DNA from: Hymenochaete sp. R1
Taxonomy: Eukaryota; Basidiomycota; Agaricomycetes; Hymenochaetales; Hymenochaetaceae
Direction: 5' to 3'
Assembly (NCBI GenBank): GCA_019400425.1
Contig: JAFREE010000009.1
Location: 186,001-250,000, forward strand
DNA length: 64,000 nt
Part shown: in pieces, positions 1-11,215 of the stretch
Numbering within the stretch: position 1 is the stretch's first letter
Layout of the letters: each line of letters begins with the position of its first letter
The notes under the pieces: generated by a model
Told to the model about the DNA's origin: nothing
Seen by the model: only the letters and a program-made list of their open reading frames with translations
Databases searched by the model: none
Program-made: the position numbers and the translations under genes

Positions 1-111
1 GAGCTTCTTTATGTTTTGGATGGGTTCGATGGGGTGTCTGCGCATTCGAATCTGACTAATTGTCTTAATACGATCAAGCAAAGCTACTGGCTGGCTCGTG
101 ATGCCCACTAG
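1..111 (+). pseudogene. 3' end of a second copy of the PD-(D/E)XK-like gene (cut by window edge)
   Basis: The frame reads into a TAG at 109-111 and gives the last 36 residues of a protein that is nearly identical to the C-terminus of the complete gene at 60362-61014. I count three base differences over the 111 shared bases, one changing a Gln to Leu. The rest of the gene lies outside the window, so whether this copy is complete is unknown; I label it a pseudogene only because its convergent partner next door is clearly broken. Orientation is opposite to the complete copy. Confidence 0.7.
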
Positions 112-162
112 GGATAATATGTATATGTATTTTGACATCTAAGAGAATTGAAAAAGACAGTA

Positions 163-405
163 CTAGTAGCTATTTATTAATGAAATTGACATTTGTTCAA
201 AACAAACCTGGGAACGAAAGAAAAAAAACTGGTATAGGGAATACCTGATACGTCTCAGCCTCAGCCCAGAGGCGAGCGCTATGGGCTCCGTGCTCATCGT
301 CAGGGGTAGACAATTTGGCAATGACAGAAACGTGCTGTATGAGCGGAACATCTGTTACAACCTTTTCAAGTCGAGGACGCTCGCAGTAGAAAGACCGACG
401 AGTAA
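163..405 (-). pseudogene. Truncated copy of the kinase-like gene found at 57881-60282
   Basis: Read on the minus strand, about 240-405 matches the stretch of the complete kinase-like gene around 59360-59520 (the part containing VAKLSI and the DDEHGAHSA block). About 163-232 matches the last coding bases and 3' flank of that gene (around 60240-60300). Roughly 720 bases of the complete gene are missing between the two blocks, removing the distal kinase core. The remaining frame cannot encode a kinase-like protein. The arrangement with the neighbour at 1-111 is convergent, as in the complete pair. Homology fades near position 405. Confidence 0.8.
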
Positions 406-573
406 CCGGAGATATCCGGATGACGTAATTCTATTTAAAAGATAAGATAAATAAACGGTGGTCTGCTCCCGGGCCTTCTACTATCTCCTCCCGCTTTGAC
501 TTGCCACTGCAGCACTACGAAACACGCGAATGCTAGCTGAAATCGACCGCATCTAGTTTCGAATCTCTCGAAA

Positions 574-1626
574 ATGACATCTCAAGCATTGAACGTCGCC
601 ATTGTCGGCGGCCATGGAAATGTGTGTGTTTTCGAGAGCCCAGATAAACTTAAATGCCATCCAGGCTTGGGTCGCTCAGTTTCTCACACTTGTAACTAAT
701 ACTGGTAATATTAATAGGTCGCCATGCGGCTCACATCCTTACTCGCCGCCCGCCCCAACACGCAGATAACCTCCATAATCCGAGATCCCACTCACGGCTC
801 GTCGATTACAAGCCTCTTGCCCAACGAATCGACTAACACCAATACCATCACCCCACTCGTCCTCTCCCTCGAATCCGACCCCGTCTCTACCTTCGCCTCG
901 CACTTCCGCGCCGCCAACATCGACGTCGTGTATTTTATTGCTGGTGCGGGTGGGAAGGGAGGAGCAGAGAGGACGAAGAAAGTGGATGAGGAAGGGGCGA
1001 TTAAGGTGTTTGATGCAATTGAGATGGGGCATCATGATGAAGGCTTGGAGAAGGAGAACTTGAAGAGGCCGAGGTTGGTGATGGTGTCTGCTATAGATGT
1101 CAGAGATCCTGAGGTTGTGCCGGATCATTACGTGCGTTTCGTGCCTTCCACCCTTCGTTTTGCGCATTATGTTGAGAGTATTTGGACGCGACACGGTGTG
1201 TATAGGACGACGCGGACAAGGCTTCTTCGGAACGCATGCGGGGTGCCATCGGAGCGTACATGGCAGCCAAGTACGCAGCAGACAAAAATTTATCCTTTCG
1301 AACGGGTTTCAAATGGACTATCCTTCGACCCGGTGGTCTCTCGAACGAGAAGGGAAGTGGGAAAGCGAGTATTGGGCGCACGCATATCACGGCGGCTATT
1401 TCAGTGAGTTTTTAGACTCTTTTTCTAATGTTGCTACTCGGTCCTTCTTACGTATTGGCTATTCGTGATTTTTGGATAGCGAGACGACGTAGCAATGGTT
1501 CTGTACCTTCTGCTGGAACGCGAGGACGCTCATGGGTTGGGTATCGACCTCGTTGGCGGCGAGGAGCCGATTGGAGAGGCTCTCGATGCTTTTATTCGGA
1601 AAGGCGAGTCTGACTTCAAGGGATGA
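574..1626 (+). CDS. NAD(P)-binding NmrA-like / atypical SDR protein
   Basis: Four exons (574-621, 718-1131, 1206-1403, 1480-1626) join in frame with canonical GT-AG introns to give 268 aa. The N-terminus reads LNVAIVGGHGNV, a Rossmann glycine-rich loop split by the first intron. The end of the protein contains IDLVGGEEPIGEAL, and the middle has the FKWTILRPGGLSNE block typical of the atypical short-chain dehydrogenases related to NmrA and to yeast YMR090W-like proteins. By family it should bind NAD(P) in the cytosol; the substrate cannot be told from sequence. No signal peptide or membrane segment is visible. The start is the first ATG, directly before the Rossmann strand. Confidence 0.85.
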
Positions 1627-2017
1627 AAGATTTCGCTGGTCAGGATCAAGCGTGCATGAAAGGAAAGGAGAATCGATGCGGTTATTGAAGGGGTGATATT
1701 GCATGATGTATCCCTCGGATGAGACTTGTAATAACAAGGTGTAAGCATGAGTTTCTATGGATTGAGTTTTGAATCTCAGGACTTCGTTGAGCTTCCAGCG
1801 GCACAATGACGCAATACTCGAGTCCGAAATCAACGGAATTGAATCGGCCGAGCGCGGGAAGATAATCATGTGCGCCATCATGTCAGCGACCCGGCGGAAT
1901 TCCTTCCAACCTCCTCCTCAAGCTCCCTCTCACAAGCACTGGTGTTCTCACTCACTCTCTAACCACCATTACCTCGTCTTAGTAATATCACATCCACAAC
2001 TGGAAAAGTCTCTAACA

Positions 2018-3464
2018 ATGCAATCCAGCTCTCGTCTTTCTCTCGCTTCTACTGTCCTGCTGTCTTCGGGTCATCCTATGCCTATCATCGGACTCGGGGT
2101 ATACCAGAACTACAACTGTCTTCCTGCCTGCATCGCCGCTCTTCGATATGGGTACCGTATGATCGATACCGCAGAGATGTATAAGAATGAGGACGCGGTG
2201 GGAAGAGCTGTTGTGGAAGTAAGAGCAACGAAGGAAGGCGAGAGGGAGGGGGAGCATGGATGTGTAAGGAGGGAAGAATTGTTCTTGAGTAAGTCAATTT
2301 GGGGGCTAGCTTCTTTTGTTATCTACATATATGGAATGGTTATGCTCTTCTTTTGTGTAGCAACGAAAGTGATACAGAGAAGCCACGGATATGAAAAGAC
2401 GTCGAAGGTAGTGGATCAGTCATTACAAAAGCTCGGGACGTGTGAGTCGTCTCTTCCTTCACACCTTTTCTGCTTCTTTCCGTACTCAATCCATCCTTCT
2501 ATCGGAAAACTCTTGACGGGTCTAACATGGCTGGACACCACAGCCTACATTGACCTTTACCTCGTTCACTCTCCACTTTCAGGAAAGGAGAGGCGATTGG
2601 AGGCGTACCAAGCTCTCCTGCATGCGCGGGATGCGGGCAAAATCCGGTCCGTCGGAGTATCGAATTAGTAAGTCAATTTCATTAATACAAGATAAATGCC
2701 GTTAATGATCGAAATGTGACATTGTGGGGCTTCTCTGTGCATATATTGAAAGTGGTGTGAGACATCTAGAGGAAATCGAACAAGCTGGATTGGAGAAACC
2801 AGCCGTGAACCAAATCGAGGTTTGTCGTCTCATACCCTCATACCCCGGAATTGATTCACGGTATTATATCTCACTCGGCTCATTTTGTCGTTAGCTCCAC
2901 CCACTCTGCCAGCAACGAGATATCGTGGCGTATTGCAAGGAAAAGGGGATCATAATACAGGCATATTGTCCTATCATACGAGGCGACTTCAGCAGTCCAG
3001 TGTTAAAGGAGGTCATTAAAAGCGTACGTTGTTAATTCTTTATGAGCTAAAAAGACTGATACTGAGGGAATCTTACGTTCTTTGTTGAAAGCAGTCTGGG
3101 AAGGAGCCCGCGCAGGTGCTCATACGATGGTCCCTTCAGCATGGGTATGCACTTCCTTCTCCAGTCTCCCATGCATGCTTGCTACTGACCCAAGTCCCCA
3201 ACACCGCTTCGCGCATTTGACCATTCATACGCACCTACATGTTTTTCAACATACCCCGTTTTCCCATCGACAACGCCACCGTGATCCGTAACCCTGCGAA
3301 AAAAAAGGTTTGTCCCGCTTCCCAAGTCTTCCGACCCGGCGCGCGTACGCGCTAACGCAGACGTGTTTGATTTCGAGTTAACTAATGAAGAGATGGAGAA
3401 GCTGGATGGGATGGATCAGGGAAAGAAGGGCTCGATTAGTTGGAATCCTGTGGACGCACCGTGA
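2018..3464 (+). CDS. Aldo-keto reductase
   Basis: Seven exons (2018-2288, 2361-2441, 2544-2667, 2753-2819, 2895-3023, 3092-3144, 3308-3464) give a complete 293-aa protein, a normal AKR length. Family marks in order: MPIIGLGVY near the N-terminus, MIDTAEMYKNEDAVG with the catalytic Asp and Tyr, TTKV with the catalytic Lys, IDLYLVHSP with the active-site His, GVSNYGVRHLE, and near the C-terminus VPLPKS followed by DVFDFELTNEEME. These proteins use NADPH to reduce carbonyls; the substrate is unknown. The last intron is 163 nt, longer than its neighbours, and contains an open frame that could mislead a gene finder. The closest relatives are probably the small-molecule AKR3/AKR5-type reductases of fungi. 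Confidence 0.88.
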
Positions 3465-4050
3465 GTTAAGTCAGATGTGGATGGTGTTGAGATTGCGAGT
3501 GTCAACGCGACTCGGACACGAAACAATGTACTGTTGTTCGTAGGTGTGTATCATATAAGATAATGTAACTTGATATGTAAGTTTACAGTAGTTGATTGTA
3601 TTTTTTTACGGGAACGATTCGCGAAGGACGATTGTACGAGCGATTGTATTTCAAGCGCTACAGGACGTTCACAAGACGATAGTGTGAATTTAGATTCGCA
3701 TAGCATCTCCGTCGTCAAAGAAAGTTCCAAGCCACAAGTATCGCGTATCTTCCGTCAAACAAAGGCTGCACTGAGCATCTATACCGAATCCCCAGTAACA
3801 TGAACATAGAGCGAGATCTGCACCGGGCCATATACATCAAGCCTCATCACAAGGAGACATCAATCATCAATACGTATACAAATAAGTCAATCCGAGAAGT
3901 GAAAATAGACAGCAAAGCAGTTACAAAGCAAATTCCAGGACAAAGCAAATCCGAAAAGAAAAGAAAGGAAAGGAAAAGAAAAGAAAAAAAATTCCAGAAC
4001 CCAGACAACAGAGCAACAAAAAAAATCCGTTCGGTTGGTATGGATCGAGA
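3465..4050. other. Intergenic, between convergent genes
   Basis: No convincing coding frame. Contains an A-rich AAAGAAAGGAAAGG-type tract around 3955-3990. Probably the 3' flanks of the reductase gene and the opposing membrane-protein gene. Confidence 0.5.
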
Positions 4051-6087
4051 CTAGCTCATCCTCCCAACCCAACGTCCACCCTCTTCGTCGCCTCCGACCC
4101 GATCCTCATCCTGAGCCACGCTCAATACAGCGACCGTCTCACTCTCCATGCTTGCAGTTGCACCAGAAGCAGCGAACCAATCCATGGTAGCCACCTTCCC
4201 CCATCCGTCCGCACCATGCACCCCACTGGCACCCCCACTCGCGCTGCCGAACATCTTTTTAGGTCGTTTTGCCTTTGCACCCGACTTTGAACAGCAAGTA
4301 GCGTCATCTCTGTCAGATATAACCCTACCACCACCGCCTATTCGAGACCCCGTCTCCATCGCCGAGCTTATCCCGAAGCCTGAGACTGTTCCGGTTCGAG
4401 ACCCGGAGAACGTAGAGAACTCGACGGAGGCTTGGCTGACTGCGATTCGGCCGCGGACGACGGCTTTGTGGAGGTGCATGAGCATGCGACATGTCATGAT
4501 GCCGATTGCGACGTGGAATGGACTATGGGAGTTGAGGTGTTAGTGGGACTAATGTATTGGATAGAGAAAAAGACGGGGATCACATACGCGTAACTGAACC
4601 AGGGGATACGGGTGGCGCCCTAAGACGAGTTTAAAGAAATGAAATGTGAGTGAGTGGCTACGATGGTAGTGGAGAGAAGAAGGCGTCAGACATACGACGA
4701 CCATCAGGTTATTGAAGACGAGCAGAACAGTAACGCTGTTTATTCAATGTTTTTATCCGAAATAGAACGAAGGAAGTTCATTATCAGCAAAAATCATAGG
4801 ACGAAGCCTAATAAATGACAAGAAGAGAAGTGATGCTTACCCAAAGAAATACAAAGTATTATCGTGCAGAAGAATGGTATAGATCAACCCATTGATGTGC
4901 TGCCGCCCTCGGACTCGTAGCAGGACCGTCTGAAGTCCTTTATTGAGCGCAAAAAAGAAGAGGACACCCTCGAATACCGTCGCTGAACGTCGTTTACTTA
5001 GTTAATAATCGACCCTCTGACGTTCGTAAATACGCACCCGGTACCCATTGAGCCCACTCGATGCCAGTGTGCACGACAGGACAACCAGGAATAGGGAGCG
5101 CTTTGGCAGAATGGATAACTGCGGCACGACCAAGTCCGTTGTGTATAAGGATCCAAAGAAAGCCACCGATAGAAAATAGAAAGAGCCCAAAGTTGAAGAA
5201 TGCAACCTTAAGCCAGCCGAGATTCAAGTCAGATAAGAAAGGAATTAGTGACATTGGGTAGAAAGTTGAGGATGATCAAATATAATTGTTGGCGTACCTT
5301 CTTCGAACATTGGTAGAGAGCGTATATTCGGAGCATCATGATGATCTCGACAGTCCATAGACTAAGAGCGCCCACTACGCGGATCATGGCGTCCATTACC
5401 ACGCATCTACGGAGTTTTTAATCGCAAAGATTTTACTCAGAGAAATAGGAGAGATAGTTGTGCCTTGATAAACGTACGTATTGAGACTGGGGTTGAACTT
5501 CGAGAACGAATGAATTTGGGCGACGTCGAAAATGGCGACGGCGATAGTGTAGTAGCGTATCTGTTCGCATACATAACAATAGGCCAGCCTATGACGTTTA
5601 CCGGGCGACATGAAGTGCTAAGACACTTACAATAAAGAAAAGGATCTTCCCTCTGTTTAATCGTCCGGGCTTATGCTTTCTTCAACTCCTAGATGCATGA
5701 GAATCAAAAAGGTAGCGTACCCATATGTAGGTGACCTGAAAAAAAATGCATAGTCCCAAATCACATGTCAGAACGCGTCAAAGAAAATTAGTTTTTGTGG
5801 GTCTTACTTCGTCAGGGAGCGTATCGACTGAGCGACAGAATCGAAGACCAAGCTCAATAACGACGTTGATGATAGGAAGGTTGGACGCACAGTATTCATA
5901 TAAAACCCATGCCAATGCCGTGGCTATATCAAACAAAAATGTCAAAAATCAGAGTAATCCTTTTCGATAACGGACAAGATATGTTAAAGTGAGGAATCGA
6001 CGTACGACTTGTGAAGAGTGGTATTCTTGCGGACTTGAAGAGCTTTGTCGCTTGCGCAATCTCCGCCGCCGTGAAGCCAGAGGACAT
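4051..6087 (-). CDS. Multi-pass membrane protein, DUF6533-like
   Basis: About nine short exons on the minus strand run from ATG at 6085-6087 to the stop at 4051-4053. Visible segments: MSSGFTAAEIAQATKLF, then TALAWVLYEYCASN, then LPDEVTYIWHKPGRLNRGKILFFI, which is the membrane segment plus W/K/P turn characteristic of DUF6533 proteins. Next come EIIMMLRIYALYQ, a long hydrophobic stretch around FNFGLFLFSIGGFLWILI, VFEGVLFFFALNKGLQTVLL, VTVLLVFNNLMVV and FHVAIGIMTCRMLMHLHK. About seven membrane segments are expected. The tail of roughly 130 aa is hydrophilic and Gly/Ser-rich. These proteins are widespread in Agaricomycetes; their function is unknown. Exact exon borders were placed by eye. Confidence 0.75.
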
Positions 6088-7834
6088 CGTCTCTCCGCAA
6101 TCCCCCCTTACTTGCTCTTCGCGGTGAAAGTCTAGGGGAGGAAGGTAGCAGGCGGGGGCGGGCTTTCAAGATCTCGTAACCTTTCCTAATCTCGTCCGGA
6201 AGATTTGTAAGAGCTGGAAGACTTGTAATGGGGAAGTTCGGTCGAAGAACTTAAATGCGGGTGATCATATGATGCACAGTAATGATACTACCAATCCAAA
6301 TGCGCCACTGGCTTTACTGTATATAAGTATGTTGGCGTGGACAGAGTTTGCATGTCCATCAAGATCAGTGACCGCAGGCAGATGGTGGTGGCTGAGAGCA
6401 GAGTGCAGAAAAAAAGAAGCATGAACGGTCGAGGGCGCGGAGAAGAAGAGAAGCTCGGGCTCAGACGCCTGGCTGGCTGGCGGGCGAACCGAAGCGTTGT
6501 TATGCTGATCAAGATATTCTTTGTCGATTGAATTGGATTTAGAATATTGCAAATAGGGGGCACCGGTATCGGTTTCCTCCTTTCGGTCATTATCCGAAGT
6601 TTGCCGGGTATAACCGAGCCGGATTGTCCAATCAGCGATCGTTCCTTGACTCTTCAACGACAACACCGGTCCCGGCTAATACTTTCGACTCTTGGTTCTT
6701 CCTTTTGGACTTCCACCGCGCACGCAATCCCTCTCCTGAAAACATAGCTTGCAGAGTTCGTCTTGAATGGCTGTGAGGATGCATCTACTGACTGGATCTA
6801 CTTCAAGTTGACAGATATCACGGGCTGGAAAGGGTGACCCATTGACTGGCGCTCATGCTCGCCAGCTCAATCAAGACCCAAGACCCAGATCTTCCTGAAC
6901 CAACGACAGAATGGATGCTTTCCGTCTTCAGAAGCGAAGATTTCCTGTGCCTGACCTGACTGACGGACTTCTCACGCCCTCAGCGGCCGTTTCATCCTGC
7001 CAATCAGCAGCTGTAACGGAGGAGTTGGGAATCAATCGTACTGTACAACACGATATCATCAACATCGGGGTTAATATAACACCACAAAAACAACGTGCGA
7101 TCAAAAAGATCATCATGATGTCTAATTTTGCGGTGTTGGATCGAGTCTGCGGGGGCGAGTGGTATTCGGACTTGCCAGCCGAGCTATAAGTGAAGTTTGT
7201 TTCCTCAGCACTAGATAATCATCGTGCAATATAGCTAATGAGATTCATGATGGGCATTGCGAACTTCCTTCCGCTAATTTTTGTGAAAAGCGCGGGCTGC
7301 TTGTTTCTTCGATGCTTGTGCGTCATCACAAGCGGTCATTACAAACGTTAAGAAACCGTGGTATCACTAAATCCGAACTCTTCCAAGTACTAGTGCCTTT
7401 CCACATTCCCGGTGTAGTCTTTGTTTCATCAGTCAAATATCATCAACAGATGGAGCAAGTGTACGGAGCTGATGGTGATGTTGAGCCAAGAATATCATCA
7501 TGCCTTGTCTTCTGTCTTGTAGTTTATCTTTCGCCCACGATGCTGCGCTCCACTGTCATATCAAAAAGCAGATGGGGAAGTATAAATCGAAACCGATTGT
7601 CTGCGGATGGGACCCACAGGTAGGACCAATCGAACCGCAAACACAGTGTCATTCGCATCGCCCGTGAATAAGAGCCCGCCAAATGCTGGATTACGTTGAA
7701 TCGCACAAAATGGTACCATAGCAAAATCCTGAATAATTTTTTTAGTCGAGTTTCATGTCTTTGACGCTCCGCCGAAGAAGCCACAATATGGCAATAACAT
7801 CGACGTATAAACAAAAGCGCACATCACCTATTCA
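6088..7834. other. Intergenic region
   Basis: Upstream of the membrane protein gene at 4051-6087. Only short open frames on both strands, with no recognisable domain, intron pattern or repeat; I see no supported gene here. The last ~140 bases (from about 7695) belong to the tandem duplication described separately. Confidence 0.5.
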
Positions 7835-8242
7835 TTATTGCGAACGCAGAAAATGTCGCAGAAAAAAGTGATGTATGTCAAACCCCTTTGAAAGGATTGT
7901 CGTGTCTGAAGTTAAGTTCGGTGTTCCAACAGCGAAAAGCAAGGCAAACGTATCATTTGCTTCGTTCGTCTGGGTGACAGTAAGAGTCGTCCAAGTATTT
8001 GCTGAGGTCGCCAGGAGAGCTGAGAGCAGGAGTCCGTATGTGAGGAATTTCGCATACTGTGGTGTTGCAGGAACTTCGATCCAAGACGGGGTTGAGGTCA
8101 AGCGGTAAGTAGATAAGGCTTCATTTATCGCTTCAAAATCGCCATCGTTACTTCTTTGAATCAGAGGAACTTGGACGTCCGATAGGTTGCGGATACGGGC
8201 TATATCAAACTCAGCTTCTGAGGACATGGGATCAATGGACAA
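7835..8242 (-). CDS. Small putative membrane protein (unit A), exon structure uncertain
   Basis: An open frame of 135 codons begins MSIDPMSSEAEFDIARIRN, has a hydrophilic N-terminal half of about 65 aa, and then one clear hydrophobic segment (YAKFLTYGLLLSALLATSA) followed by NTWTTLTVTQTNEANDTFALLFAVGT. No family is recognised. The last residues before the stop look unlike protein, so a splice donor may lie near 7880 and further exons may follow toward 7700, where the sequence is also conserved in unit B. The gene is divergent from the kinase gene at 8562 and shares a 319-base intergenic region with it. A duplicate at about 10800-11215 is broken, which suggests that this copy is the only one that could still be functional. 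Confidence 0.5.
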   Translation of the reverse strand: MSIDPMSSEAEFDIARIRNLSDVQVPLIQRSNDGDFEAINEALSTYRLTSTPSWIEVPATPQYAKFLTYGLLLSALLATSANTWTTLTVTQTNEANDTFALLFAVGTPNLTSDTTILSKGFDIHHFFLRHFLRSQ

Positions 8243-8561
8243 GGCTTGTCACTGGCCTGGCACGAACTCACCGAGAAGAAACATATATCCGGGTCGGGCC
8301 GGACCGTAGAACTGCATAATACACACTCACGTGATCGTGTTGGCTACGTAATACGATTCTCTACTCGAGCCCAAGACAACGAAGTCGTTGCTTGTAGCTT
8401 GCATTTCTCTACATATGATCTCGATCTGATCTGAGACATAGGTTCGCTGAGTGCTCCTTGCGGGTCAACACACGGACACTACGCGTACTTTTAAATTCAG
8501 AAAGACAAGAAGCGCTGGGATTACTACACCTTCACTTTTTCTCATTTCATCAACCAACGCT
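8243..8561. promoter_or_regulatory. Divergent intergenic region of unit A
   Basis: Holds the presumed promoters of the membrane-protein gene (minus) and the kinase gene (plus). The stretch about 8465-8530, containing ACTACGCGTACTTTT and GACAAGAAGCGCT, is well conserved at the matching place in unit B (about 11455-11510), which points to retained control elements. No clear TATA box was seen. Confidence 0.4.
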
Positions 8562-9527
8562 ATGAATACACAACCCTTCTCCTATAGTACTACTTTCAAC
8601 TATCAGAGGTGAGTATCACGAAGGTGAGGCTCCATAATCATTAACTTACGATCGGTATATAGGAAAAACTCGCCCACAAGCTGGTTGTGGTGGATCTGGC
8701 TCCAAGTACCTGCGCGGTTACGTTCTGTCATCTATCGTACGTGCTGGAATCTTTTCGGACAACGCGAATCGCCTTTTGTTAGGAGCATCCCAGTCGGAAT
8801 CTTCGCAAAGCTCTCAGACTCGTCTGAAGAGGCTTTGGCGACAGAGTTCGTACGCACACATACAACTATTCCGGTGCCCACTATCCTGGATGTCGTACCA
8901 TACACAGACCACAGTCTACCAGTAGTCAGCAAACTGATTATCATGAGCCGTGTACCCGGAATACGACTCACAAGTGAAGAAAATCCCTGTAAGTTCGGAA
9001 CTGCGACTGCGGAACAGAAGGCCGCGTTCCAGCAAACACTTCACGCCTGGCTGTCGCAACTGCGTGCCATCCCTCCTCCTCATCCTGGGAAGGTATGCGG
9101 CTTTCTCGGCGGTGGGCTCCAGAGCTTCCGAATCGATGGGAATAAGAAGCGCGTAGGACCATTCAGTAGTCCTTCCGAATTTCATGCCCAACCATTCTGC
9201 ACGGCGTACCCGGACTGGCCGGAAGAAGCAGACGAAAGAACAAAACGCCTAATCGCAGAAAGGCCAACCAAGAAATATCGCATTTGCATGACTCATGGAG
9301 ACATCAAACCGCATAACATATTGGTGGACAAGAACGGACAGCCTTGTGCTCTAATTGACTGGGAGTGCGCGTCGTGGATGCCAGAATACTGGGAGCACAC
9401 TCTTGCTCTTCATCTCATTCTTTTCCACGATGGGGAGTGGGCGAAGATGTGGCTCGAGATGTTTCCTCAGTACGCGGACGATCTTGCGGTCGAGATTCAA
9501 ATTTGGAAGTATTATCTGGCGCTGTAG
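8562..9527 (+). CDS. APH-type phosphotransferase (aminoglycoside phosphotransferase / choline kinase-like), unit A
   Basis: Two exons (8562-8608 and 8663-9527) give 303 aa. The N-lobe has GIFAKLS, with a likely ATP-binding Lys, and TTIPVPTILDVV. The C-lobe contains THGDIKPHNILVD, the Brenner catalytic loop (His227, Asp229), and ALIDWECASWMPEYWE, whose Asp248 matches the metal-binding Asp. This is the APH fold (PF01636). In fungi such proteins are numerous and mostly uncharacterised, so the phosphorylated substrate is unknown; antibiotic resistance should not be assumed. No signal peptide or membrane anchor. The first exon is only 16 codons. A tandem paralog at 11544-12509 has the same length and intron position. 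Confidence 0.85.
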
Positions 9528-9690
9528 ATTGCAATGCACCTTCTTTTCCTTCTCCCTCGCGAATCATCCTTATTGCGCCTCGTGTATTAAAATGACATTG
9601 GAAGGTAATGTACATAGATGAGATCACCGTTTCTTTGAGTTATTGAATGAGAAAAACCAACGACTACCACTTTGTCGAACATTGCTACGA

Positions 9691-10238
9691 TCAAGATGAA
9701 AATCTCGAAATATAGTACTTGAAACCGTCTCGAACATAAGATATGGGATTTGTCCTGGCGTAATTCTGACACTCCAATTCGAATGATTGTACATCAAGGC
9801 AAGCTATAAATCCGCTATGATGCAAGCGGCGGATTGCCTCCCTGAACCATACTCGACAGTTGAATCGCGTCTCGGTATTCGTGTCCGTAAGCGGTATGGT
9901 GTTCATAGGAATGCCCTGGAGAACGTCGGATAACTGTCCGATATACTTCGCATTTGGAAGATTTCCTTTTAAAAGTAGGACTTCAGAAGGTATTTCTGAA
10001 ACTCGATGAACATGTTCTTACCGATTTTTATGACTGCACATGCAGATTGAGAATCCACCAATGTATTGAATGAGGTCTCGTAATGCCAACCGACGAGAGG
10101 GTGTTCATTCTTCACATGGAAAATGTACGCAGTAGTAGCATCGCGAGGGACACAGAATCCCCAGTGCCAGGTATCTGGTGTCATACGAGAGAACAGCACA
10201 ACGCAGATTTCTAATGCATGGAGAGGCGGAGGCGGCAT
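9691..10238 (-). CDS. 163-aa conserved fungal protein of unknown function, unit A
   Basis: Two exons on the minus strand (10022-10238, then 9691-9965) joined through a GT-AG intron give 163 aa. Visible blocks: PDTWHWGFCV, YIFHVKNEHPLVGWHYE, RFNCRVWFREAIRRLHHSGFI and FELECQNYARTN. The pattern of HW near the start, a middle F-H-x-x-N and a later R-x-x-C-R-x-W-x-x-x-A reminds me of small basidiomycete proteins annotated as DUF7770-like, but this is weak. No signal peptide or membrane segment. It is convergent with the APH-type kinase. The paralog at 12708-13267 has identical exon lengths. Confidence 0.75.
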
Positions 10239-10669
10239 ACTTAGAAGTAGTAGGGTATGCGTTTGATATCTGTTGAGGTGCTAGTTATTGGGAAACATCG
10301 ACAAGAGACAGTGTGTTGAGCTTTTATCCTGTTCAGTGTGGCTTCTGGGCCATATAGAGTAAAGCCACACGCACAACCCACAAGGATCAGAGGGCGCAGG
10401 ACGGAATAGATAAGCCACGTAGATGCCCTCTGATCCAAAGGAAGAAGGTGAACGGCTCCTTAGGCGCCCATTGTACTTTCTTATAGAAGACGATAGGGCA
10501 GGACGTCCCACAAGAAAAGGGCGCTTGATGTCATATCTTCCTATCCTGTTACTACGGAAGTGGTGCAAGGTCATCGACAAGAAGCACAAGCCCATAATGG
10601 GTCAAGAAAAGAAGCCTCCACGAGATAATACAGGGGAAGCTGTATTGTCCGGGATAGAAATCTGTAAAT
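10239..10669. other. Spacer between units A and B
   Basis: No gene seen. A short stretch around 10425-10510 looks weakly like 13490-13565 beyond unit B, which would fit a duplicated unit slightly longer than the genes alone. Confidence 0.4.
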
Positions 10670-10799
10670 GCCCCAACCATAGCAAGATCCTGGATAATAA
10701 TTGTTTCGTTAAGTTTCATGTCTTCGACGCTCCACGAAGAAACCACAATATGGCAATAACATCAACATATAAACAAAAACGCACATGAGCTATTCTCTA

Positions 10800-11215
10800 T
10801 CACGGATGCAGGAGACGTTGCTGGAAAAAATGTTGTACGTCAAACCCCTCTGAAAGGATTGTCGTGTCTGAAGTTGAGTTCGGTGTTCCAACAGCGAAAA
10901 GCAAGGCAAACGTATCATTTGCTTCGTTCGTCTGGGTGACAGTAAGAGTCGTCCAAGTATTCGCTGAGGTCGCCAGGAGAGCTGAGAGCAGGAGTCCGTA
11001 TGTGAGGAATTTTGCATACTGTAGTGTTGCACTGGCAGGAACTTCGATCCAAGACGGAGTTAAGGTCAAATGGCGAGAAGAAGAAGGCTGCATTTATCTG
11101 TTCACGGTCGTCTTCGTCGCTTCCTCGAATCTAAGGAATGCCGATGTCCAATAGGATGCAGGTACAGGTCATATCAAGCTCAGCTTCTGGGGATATGGGA
11201 TCAGTGGATAAGGCT
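10800..11215 (-). pseudogene. Broken copy of the small membrane-protein gene (unit B)
   Basis: The stretch corresponding to residues 60-115 of the unit A protein, including the hydrophobic segment FLTYGLLLSALLATSA, is still open and nearly identical. Both candidate start codons of unit A are lost here (ATGTCC to TTATCC and ATGTCC to ATATCC), and the upstream coding part carries an in-frame TAG after the segment matching SDVQVP. A shorter frame could start at an internal ATG near 11093 but would lack the conserved N-terminal half. I take it as a pseudogene. Confidence 0.75.

Larger units (their letters stand above)
1..405. repeat. Left arm of a long-range inverted duplication (right arm about 59360-60472)
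   Basis: The 3' end of the nuclease-like gene, the convergent spacer and parts of the kinase-like gene occur here in reverse orientation relative to the right end of the window. The nuclease-like part is about 97% identical by hand count. The spacer and kinase part are more diverged and carry an internal deletion of about 720 bases. Confidence 0.8.
7695..10238. repeat. Tandem duplication, unit A
   Basis: Direct repeat of unit B (about 10670-13267), offset close to 2.98 kb. The unit carries a minus-strand membrane-protein gene, a plus-strand APH-type kinase gene and a minus-strand gene for a 163-aa protein. Coding parts, the promoter-proximal segment before the kinase gene and exon lengths are conserved between the units; the intergenic spacers have diverged. 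Confidence 0.88.

Noticed and set aside
724..1407. Single 227-codon frame as the complete gene
   Set aside because: Reading through the intron at 1132-1205 shifts the frame and loses the conserved C-terminal half; the spliced model is better.
3082..3464. Apparent frameshift and missing splice acceptor in the aldo-keto reductase 3' end
   Set aside because: Using the acceptor after the A-run at 3307 gives HG-FVPLPKSSDPARVRANADVFDFELT in frame, so the gene is intact. The 69-codon frame at 3082-3291 is in the wrong frame.
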